The notes under the pieces: generated by a model
Databases searched by the model: none
What the model saw: only the letters and a program-made list of their open reading frames with translations
What the model was told of the DNA's origin: nothing
Made by a program: the position numbers and the translations under genes
Shown here: one piece after another, positions 56,370-64,000 of the stretch
Position numbering within the stretch: the first letter of the stretch is position 1
Layout: each line of letters opens with the position of its first letter
Source of the DNA: Bimuria novae-zelandiae CBS 107.79
Taxonomy: Eukaryota > Ascomycota > Dothideomycetes > Pleosporales > Didymosphaeriaceae
Length of the DNA: 64,000 nucleotides
Reading direction: 5' to 3'
NCBI GenBank assembly: GCA_010015655.1
Contig: ML976710.1
Coordinates: 104,133 to 168,132 of the forward strand

Positions 56370-56892
56370 TAGCCCATTCAACATATCTTTATTAAGACTC
56401 TAAGAACAAGTTAAAGGACTAATTTAGACTTAAGGTAAGAAGAGATCTAGCCTAGTTCCTAGGCGTCTAAGTCGTCCGCGATTACTAGAAAAAGAAGATC
56501 TAGCTTATTTAAGATATATATATTAATAAAATTTATAAGATGTATAGTATATAGCTAGTAGGTTATAAAAAGCCTAACTTTTCGCTTAACGTTAACTCTC
56601 TTGATAAGTTAATTAAGGAGACAGACGTTCGACGTATAAAGCTATATTAAGAGCTTATTAGCTACCTAGCCTATATTACTTACTAGATATAGCCTAACGT
56701 TGCTCGTAGCCACGTCGTGCTTGCTTGTTATCTTACTAATCTAGGGTAGTTGTATATTATAGTTATATAACGCGGCTAGCGATACTTGCTTATAACTTAA
56801 TACTATGCTATTAAAGGGTCCTATAATAACTTAATTATAAGGGTTATTTTTAATATAATAACTATCGCGATCCTTTATTCTTTAACACGTTA

Positions 56893-57132
56893 TGTAAGGG
56901 GCTTTAGGCCCGGGGGACCTAAGGTGCCAGAAGAATACAGATAAATTTAATAAGGAGTTTAGGTAGCTCCTCCCTACGCTATATATATAGCTTCTAAATA
57001 GAAAGCACTAACTCTAGAGGGGCTAGGTTTATTTCCTAATACTTTAGAGGTACCCTAGTAGCTTTTAAAGTTGCTTAAGACTTAGGCTACAAGGTTTCTT
57101 AGTTAAGTACTTTAGAGGTCTAGCCTCTAATA
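56893..57132 (-). repeat. Gypsy 4 3' LTR, about 240 bp
   Basis: On the minus strand it ends GGCCTAAAGCCCCTTACA and includes CTATATATATAG. The start (TATATTAG) follows the polypurine tract, TG having decayed to TA. Confidence 0.65.
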
Positions 57133-60100
57133 TAGCTCTCCCCCTCTTCCCCCTAATCGTATAGTAGGAGAAGAGAAAAATGTCCTTATCTAAATTTACT
57201 AGACTTATAGGGTTTACCGTATTCTAGATATTAGGCTAGGAATTACTATTCTATAAGGTCTATTTCTTCTTACTATTTACCCTAGTATAATAGTAAGCGT
57301 AGTCTTTTAGGTAGTAAGTCGCGCTTATTCTCTTAGTTACGCGCCTATCTATACTCCTTATTAGCATAACTTTTATAGTAAAAGCCCGCCTATAGTGTTT
57401 TAAGTCCCTTATCTTATACTTTTACTTTTAAGCCTAGTCTTATAAGTATTTTACTTAGCTCTTTAACGTTCTTACTTCGTAATTAATTATTATACCTCTC
57501 TTTAAAATCTTAACTACGCTATAAAAGTCCTGCCTAAATTTATAGTCTAAGAAACGCGCTAGTAGCTCTACTCTTAGTAGCTTTCTTTATAAAAATAAAA
57601 TAAAACTCTACTTCTTTACTAGGCTTACGCGTATCCTTAAGGTATCCCTAAAACTTTATATTATAGATAGCTACTACTAGGTAAGTTTCTTAGTTTTATT
57701 TTTAAGTTCCTAGCTAATTCTCCTAGGCTATTAATAGTCTTAAGATTAACCCTTTACTAGAGGATAAAGCTTTTGCTATAGAGGTTATTTACTATATATA
57801 GTAATTAGCTTTTATATATACAGTTTGCCTAAGTAATGGAGTTAACTACGTTTCTCCTAGTAATAAGTATACTACCTTTTATATTAAGTGCGTAAAGGAT
57901 AGCGCTTACTATACTAGACTTATAAGTTTTATTTTTTAGGCTATATATTCTTTACTTAACGCGTTAATAGGTCTAGCGTTTTATAATTAAGAAGAAGTTC
58001 TTTACTTCAATTATCTTTACCTAGCGAAAGGATAAAAAGGGCTAGCGAGCTAATAAGCTTAAAATACATATTAGCTAGTTTATTAAAAAGTAAGAAGTAG
58101 TATCTACTAAATTTTAGTATACTTTAGCTAAGTCTACTAAAGATAATAAAGCCTCTAAGCTTAATCTAAATTCTAGCTATATATTTACTAGCATAGTGCA
58201 GAATCTATATTCTATTATTACTTAAGTAGGTAAGATCCTAACTACCTTAAAATAGATTCTATAATTTGCCTAGTTTAAAAAGATAAGTCTTAATTCTGTC
58301 TACCTAAATTCCTTATTAATATTTTTAATATTTTTATAAGAAGGCCTTTTACGACTAGCTTAACTTACTTTATTTTATAATTAAGGTAATCTTTAAATAT
58401 AGCTCTAAGCTAAGTTCGCTTCTTAACATAATATTTTTATCTAAAATAGCTAGTAGTAAGTCCTGTTTATTTAGCCTACTTTTTAAACTTTATATTAACC
58501 TATGCTCTTAGAACAGCTCCTTAAGAGTAATAACCTTAAGCCCTTAATTAAAGATACTTAAGTTCTAGCGCTATTTAGCCTACGTTTTATAACTTATTTA
58601 GGATTTATCTTACCAAATTACGTTAGCCTATTAAATAGTATACCTCTAGTCTTTTTTATTTAAGAAATATAACTAATTACTCCCCTATTCCCCACCTCCT
58701 TGCCCTATATTTAAATATTATTTAAGGCCCCTACTTTATATTAGGATAAGTTTTACCTTTGGCGTTCTAAGCTCTTGCCTTCTTATCCCTAGCCTATAGC
58801 CTAGGGCTTCCTACGCATATTTAATATAAGGCTTTTTTTAAGTAAAATACTCTAGTAGCCTATCTTATTTATTTTTATAGGGAGTGGTATACTCCATTTA
58901 GTAGTTTAGGGCTTTATTATTTTAAAACTCGAAAGCTAGTTCTTATATCCGCTACTTATTATTTTACTATTTAATAAAGTACTACGTAACTTTATTAGAG
59001 TAGAAGCGCTTTTCCTATATAATACCTTTTACTCTATACTCCTCCCTATCCTAGAAAATAGTCTCTAGTTAGGAATTATCTACCTGTTAGCTAGGTAATA
59101 GATTCCTAGGGTGTAACCTTAGCCTGTCTACGTCGAATACTAGGTGCATTCCGAAAGGCACGTCTAGTTTTACTATATAAATTCTAATTACCCTTTTAAC
59201 TATAAACTTTTTATTCTTCTAATCTAGTTTCTTACTTAGTTATAGGTTAAATAAGTAGTCTTTATACTTTAACTATACTTTATTTCTAACCCTTAAAATT
59301 AGGACATTTTTATAGCTATAGTTTACTTAGACCTTCTACCTTTACTACGCGTTGGCTAACTTCGCCTATATAAAGTTAAATACTACACGGGATTTCTCTA
59401 TTATATTTTAAGTAGTAGCTATCGGGTCTATTCTCCTCCTTTACTCTAAGGCTACCTCTTTATTATAGAAGAGTTTTATAAAGTCTACGTTGTATCCGTG
59501 CTAGAGAAAAAATAAGCTTACTTTTATAAATATTACTACGCGCCCTTTAATCGTAATTTATATAATTAAGAGCTATTAGGTTAAGTTTAATTAGTCTTAC
59601 TTATAGTATGCCCTTAGAATCTACTTTATATATTCTATTTAGTTATTAGTCTATAGGTATTTAGCTATAGAGAGTTTTTAATCTATACTTATTCTAAAGT
59701 ATAGCTCTATTTAAAAATCGCTAATAAACTACGCTCCTTAGTCTAAGACTATAAAGTTAAGGAGGAAATATTATACTACTTAATACTTTAAAAAAGTATT
59801 AACTACTATTAGGACTAAGAGATTTAGTATAGCTACTACTAAGAGGTCTTTACTACACTAGTATACTACTACTATAATATATTAGTAACCCCTACTTTTT
59901 AAAAGGTCTATAATAAAATCTATAAAAAGTTTCTTTTATTTTCTTTTTAATATAAGTAAAAGTTTAAATAGCTCTTGCTTTAGCTCTTGCTAAGGCTTTA
60001 TTTTATAGTAGACGTTATAATCTAAATATACCTTTAGATATGGTTTAATATCCTAGGGAAGAAGAAGTCTTAGGCTAGGATCTTATACGTATTCTTTTTC

Positions 60101-60369
60101 CTAAAATAGCCTAAGGTTAGTAGGGTATATACTATAGCTATTAAACAAGTCCGTAGCAGTTTTAAATTAGGTACCTAGTAGCGCCCTTTATAGTAAAGGA
60201 ATCTAGCGCTGTCTATTTAGCACTCTAAGATTACTACCTTAATTTTTAGTATTAATAGGAATTACCTTTATTCTTTTTAGACTATAGTTTTTATAGCGTA
60301 AAATTCTTTATTAGAAATATTAGCTTTTACTTTTACTTATAATATTTTTAATTAGCGGGTGCCCCTATC

Positions 60370-60391
60370 TAGCCTAGCAAAGGCTAGGCTA
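60370..60391. repeat. Perfect hairpin, 9-bp stem and 4-nt loop
   Basis: TAGCCTAGC - AAAG - GCTAGGCTA, directly after the 19-bp word shared with 40532-40550. Confidence 0.6.
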
Positions 60392-61857
60392 CTAAGTTAT
60401 TTAATATAAATACTTTTATCTCCCTACTCTAAAATATGGAGGACTATATTTAAGTTATTTAATCTAAATAGTACCTTTAGTACTTTAGCTTTAATTTATG
60501 TATAGTTTTTTATAACTGTAGTCCTTACGCGCACGGGCAAGTCTAAAAGGAAATTATTAATAAGCTTCTATAGTTAAAACGCGTTATAGCTATTATTAGT
60601 TAAAATTTATATTAATAACTACACCTTCTAAGACTTCAGCCTTTTATTATTTACATTTATAAGTAAATTTTACTTTTTACGCGATAGCGCGTCTGCTCTT
60701 AAATTTACTAACTTTAAGTAGTAAATAAATATTATATTTATATTATTTAAGGTCTATAACTAGTAAATATACTACTTTCTAAGTTTTCTCTTTTCCGCGA
60801 AGTAGGTAAGGTTCTTATAGTCTATATACACTATTAGGTGCTTTATGGCCCGATATATATAATCCTACTTCTCTATACACTTTACTATTATTAATATCTC
60901 CTTATTATAAATCGCGTAATTATATTCCGCGAGGCTGTTTTTAGTAAAGAAGTACACTATAGGCCTTAGTATACTCTCATTATTATACTAAGAAAAGTAA
61001 TTACTTATAGACTATCCTAACGCGTCTGCTTCTAGGACGGAGTCTTTATTAGGGTTAGAGTATGCTAAGACTAGCTTTATAATAAAAACTTTTTTAAGAA
61101 GTTAAACGTATGCTACTACTTTTATCTTTATTGAAACTTTACGCTCTTTTTAGTAAGTTTAGTAAGAGGGCTCGTAATCTTAGAGAAATTCCTAATAAAT
61201 TAGTAGTAAAAGTTTATAAATTTAATAAAATTTTAAAACCCTTTAACTAAGATAGGCGCTACTTACTTCTAAATAGCCATAACTTTCTTAGGGTCTATAC
61301 TTATGCCTTTTCCTATAGCATTAATAAATTATAGGAATTTAGTCTTTTTAAAGCAGAATTCTAACTTTTTAATATTAAGCTATAGTCTTACAATTACTAG
61401 CTTTTAGATTACTGTACGAACCTTCTCTACATAATCTCTTTTTAACCCTAAGGAAAAGATTAGGACGTTATCTATATATATAGAGTAGAATTTATCTAGG
61501 TGCATTTTTAGTACCTAGTTTATATATTACTAAAATGTGCTAGGTGCGTTCGCTAATCTAAATATAAGTACTAGCTATTTATAGAGACTAAATTAGATTT
61601 AAAAGGCGGTCTTCTACTCTTCTCCTTTTATAATATAGAGTTTATAGAATGCCTAAATTATATTTAGCTTAAAAAACTATTTTGCCTTTATTAGTAACTA
61701 GAGTATCTTACTAATTAATAATAATAAGTACTAGTCTTTCTTTAAAAGCGCGTTTAGCGCTTAATAGTCCATACAGAACTTTAGCCTACTATTAGTTTTC
61801 TTAGTAAATAATACCAGCGTAGCTACGCTAGATTTACTAACTTAAATAGAACTACAA

Positions 61858-62051
61858 GGAGCGTATAAAGGAAACCGTCCCATAGATATACCCTCCTTGT
61901 CCCATAGAATCTCGTGGTATCCCATATCCTCGTCTTATGGGATCCCATGGTCTTGGCGTCTGAGACAGCCTAGGACATTACGTAAGCCCAGGTGGGGCCC
62001 AAGTGCCGTTATAAGGCCCTTCGTCCCATCGCCGACTTCTGGTCCGTAACA
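61858..62051 (-). repeat. LTR fragment related to the Gypsy 2 LTR
   Basis: The start (AAGGAGCGTATAAAGGAAAC) matches the Gypsy 2 LTR at 14168-14190 and 20646-20668, and the end (GGTCCGTAACA) matches its GTTCGTAACA end. The middle is different and contains TCCCATA several times. GC-normal. It joins the truncated reverse transcriptase of Gypsy 4 without an intervening gag. Confidence 0.55.
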
Positions 62052-64000
62052 TTTTATATTATATCTAAGAGCATAATTACCTCTAAAAGAAGTTAAATAG
62101 TAAGGCGTCTTTAACTTCCTAGATATATAATAACCTAGAAAAGGAGGCTTCGGATACTTAGTAATAAAAACTATATATACTACGTATCTACTAAAATAAA
62201 CCAGCCTAATTATTAAAGCCACGCGAGAATTCGTAGATAATAGATATAAATATTAGGACCTATGCAAGATATATATTATTAAAAAAATTATAAACTAATA
62301 TATAAGCTAGAATACTAAAATCCTAATTATTGTACCCTTTAATAGAGATACTGTACCCATAACTAATACACTATACATTACGCAGGAAAGTAAGTAGGAT
62401 ATTCTCTAGACTAAAAATAATAATACTGATAAAAATAGTTTAACCACCTAATTATAAAGTATAATAAATAATTCTAAAATAACCGTAAAACTAAGTACTT
62501 CTCGTATTTAGATAAAGCTATAAATAACGTACTATTAATGTGAATTAATAGAAACTATATATTAATAGAATAGTAAACATGCCTCCATCCTAACTATATG
62601 GAATATAAGTAGTATAAATCATTCTTTAAATTTAGATCAAAAAACTACCACGGAGAAATAGTACGTTTGGATAAAGCAAAAGGAAGAGAATTTAGTAAAG
62701 CAATCTATACAAGAAAATAATATAATAAGTATCTATAGAATAAAGAAGAGCTACTAAGATCTATAGAACTACTTGTAGAAAAAATATCTTTTTTAGGCCT
62801 AGGCTTAGGCGAGAGTACGCCTTTAAAGAACTAAATACTATAAATAGTTAGGCGCTAATTAAGCTACTAGTATAGTTTAAAGGAATATAAATAAAGGCTA
62901 TGCTAGATTTAAGAGTATAAGAAAGTTATAATATCCTAAAACGCACTTAATAGAGTAAGACTCTTTTAACATAAGAAGGCTATACCCTATGCTATCTATA
63001 TCGTAAATAGACACTTTCTACCTAACCCGCTATAAATAAAATACAAGGTTAAAATAACGCCTAAAATTTATAGATACTAAAAAATAATTACGCTTAATAT
63101 CCCTAAAGATGCTAATTATAATATAATACTAAAAATAGCTTAGTTAAGGAAGCATAATCTTACTATTAATTAAGGAAAGAGAACGCTATTCTTTAAACGC
63201 TATAAATATATATTAGAAGCAAAATCTACGTATTAATAAAGTATAATAGTAAATAGGAGAGCTACAAACAACTTAGTCTTATAACTAAAAGTCAATAAAC
63301 ATAAAATATCCTTAGTAGACGCTAGTAAGACCTAGGTTATAGAGCGTAAGAAGATAGATAATAGTACACTTTATAAAATTCTAGAATGCTATTAAGCATA
63401 GAATTATATATTTACTAAAAGAGAAGGAAAGGCTAATCTTTTATAATATTAATCCTAAGATCTCGCGATAGACCTAGGAGAAGGGAAAACGCTACCCTTT
63501 AGACTACTATATAGTAAGACTAGAAAGTAACCCTAACAGGAAAAGGCATTTATTAAGATAAATCTTAAAAAGGGCTATATACGACTATCAAAGTTACTAG
63601 TAGCCTGCCCCTTTATATTTATTATAAAGAAAGACGGAACAGCACGACTATACGTTAACTATTAAAAGATTAATAATATAATAGTTAAGAATTAATACCT
63701 ACTACGAAATATCTTAGCTTATAGACTAACTCTTAAGAGCTAAGCTCTTTATAATAATAGATCTACGAAATATATACTACCTTATATAAATTAAGGAAGG
63801 TAATAGTAGAAGACAGCGTTTAGATTACGATATAGACTATTTAAATATATAGTTATACCTTTAGACTTACTAACGTACTAGCGAACTTATAAGCACTAGT
63901 TAATAGTATACTTTATAATTATTTAAATATAATTATTAATATATATATAGACAATACACTTATCATGTTTAATAATAAATAAGATTATGTTCCTTATGTA
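62052..64000 (+). mobile_element. Gypsy LTR retrotransposon 5 (gag to reverse transcriptase), continues past the window
   Basis: The plus strand at 63560-63670 reads KKGYIRLSKLLVA-like then FIFIIKKDGTARLYVNY, a Gypsy reverse-transcriptase start. It is followed by the tyrosine/leucine-rich palm (ALFIIIDLRNIYYLI pattern) at 63740-63800. 62.3-63.4 kb is the gag/protease part and matches the fragment at 22.66-24.18 kb. Stops are TAA/TAG throughout. No 5' LTR was recognised except possibly the preceding fragment at 61858-62051, which belongs to another family. Confidence 0.7.

Larger units (their letters stand above)
52071..56892 (+). mobile_element. Copia (Ty1) LTR retrotransposon; clean 5' end, RIP-ruined body
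   Basis: A GC-normal 5' LTR (52071-52217), primer site and gag start are followed from about 52.59 kb by RIP-mutated sequence. Gag begins at ATG 52353 (LNKPEDWQAWIFLRKDAAQ) and meets its first TAA at 52608. Later landmarks are the protease WILNTGSNTYVIN near 53577-53615, the reverse transcriptase LRALYGLKDTLLL near 55940 and VYVNDIIIA (ancestral YVDD) near 56081-56106, and RNase H (SYLAYITYQIQPNVARSHVV) near 56650-56720. It is interrupted by a 263-bp insertion at 56107 and cut at 56892 by Gypsy 4. The 3' LTR is not in view. Confidence 0.85.
56893..61855 (-). mobile_element. Gypsy LTR retrotransposon 4, 5'-truncated, RIP-ruined
   Basis: The 3' LTR (minus orientation) is at 56893-57132, with the purine tract GGGGGAAGAGGGGGAGAG (reverse of 57136-57153) just inside. 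Reverse-transcriptase remnants on the minus strand at 61.3-61.86 kb read FTKKTNSRLKFCMDY, ALNALLKKDQY and KLEFCFKKTKFL, then KGISIDPKKVMAI. RNase H (ISNKEFYAIKTIV) lies near 60.3 kb and integrase further left. The frame starts abruptly at the beginning of the reverse transcriptase, so gag, protease and the 5' LTR are missing. It inserted in or next to the Copia RNase H end. Confidence 0.7.

Noticed and set aside
61935..62222. 95-codon minus-strand frame
   Set aside because: It covers the LTR fragment and the adjoining AT-rich DNA; no motif.

Overview
The window looks like a chromosome segment from a filamentous ascomycete (Pezizomycotina). Three things point there. Short 48-84 bp introns with GTAAGT/GTGCGT-type donors sit in Zn2Cys6 and HMG regulator genes. 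The transposon set is typically fungal (Fot1/pogo, Tad-like LINE, chromodomain Gypsy, Copia). Most of the sequence carries the scar of repeat-induced point mutation (RIP): CpA and TpG are scarce, TpA is very abundant, and old glutamine/tryptophan codons read as TAA/TAG. I cannot name the species; a Dothideomycete-type genome is a guess.

Layout. 1-35 kb and 51.6-64 kb are AT-rich, RIP-ruined, nested transposons. From the left: a pogo-like transposase N-terminus (1-689); a Fot1-like element with perfect terminal inverted repeats and TA duplication (764-2690); a Tad-like LINE on the minus strand (2.7-9.6 kb), broken by a mariner and by a small young LTR element with identical 119-bp LTRs around an assembly gap (5277-6375); a Gypsy element (9.65-13.85 kb) holding a solo LTR; a structurally complete 6.9-kb Gypsy with 433-bp LTRs and CTTCG duplication (13972-20883); LINE and Gypsy fragments (21.9-24.2 kb); an unidentified degenerate stretch; and inverted terminal repeats at 26.43 and 35.37 kb. 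These repeats enclose a piggyBac-like transposase remnant that is split by another Gypsy (28.17-34.10 kb). The right arm has a Gypsy gag fragment, a Copia whose 5' LTR and primer site are still clean, a solo-LTR-like insertion, a 5'-truncated Gypsy on the minus strand and the start of another Gypsy running off the window.

The 35.2-51.6 kb island has normal base composition and holds the host-type genes. They are an intact Myb/SANT-like ORF (minus), a Zn2Cys6 regulator pseudogene with two CAA>TAA stops and a lost splice donor, a SAM + HMG-box + fungal regulator pseudogene, a LINE 3' fragment, a con-10/KGG-type stress-protein pseudogene fused to a second copy of the SAM-HMG gene's tail, and one apparently intact 843-residue Zn2Cys6 regulator (47024-49709, minus). 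The island is a small graveyard of transcriptional regulators with one survivor. I see no metabolic genes, tRNA, rRNA or CRISPR.

Limits: all calls come from reading by eye. Edges of degenerate transposons are approximate unless a terminal repeat or target duplication is cited.
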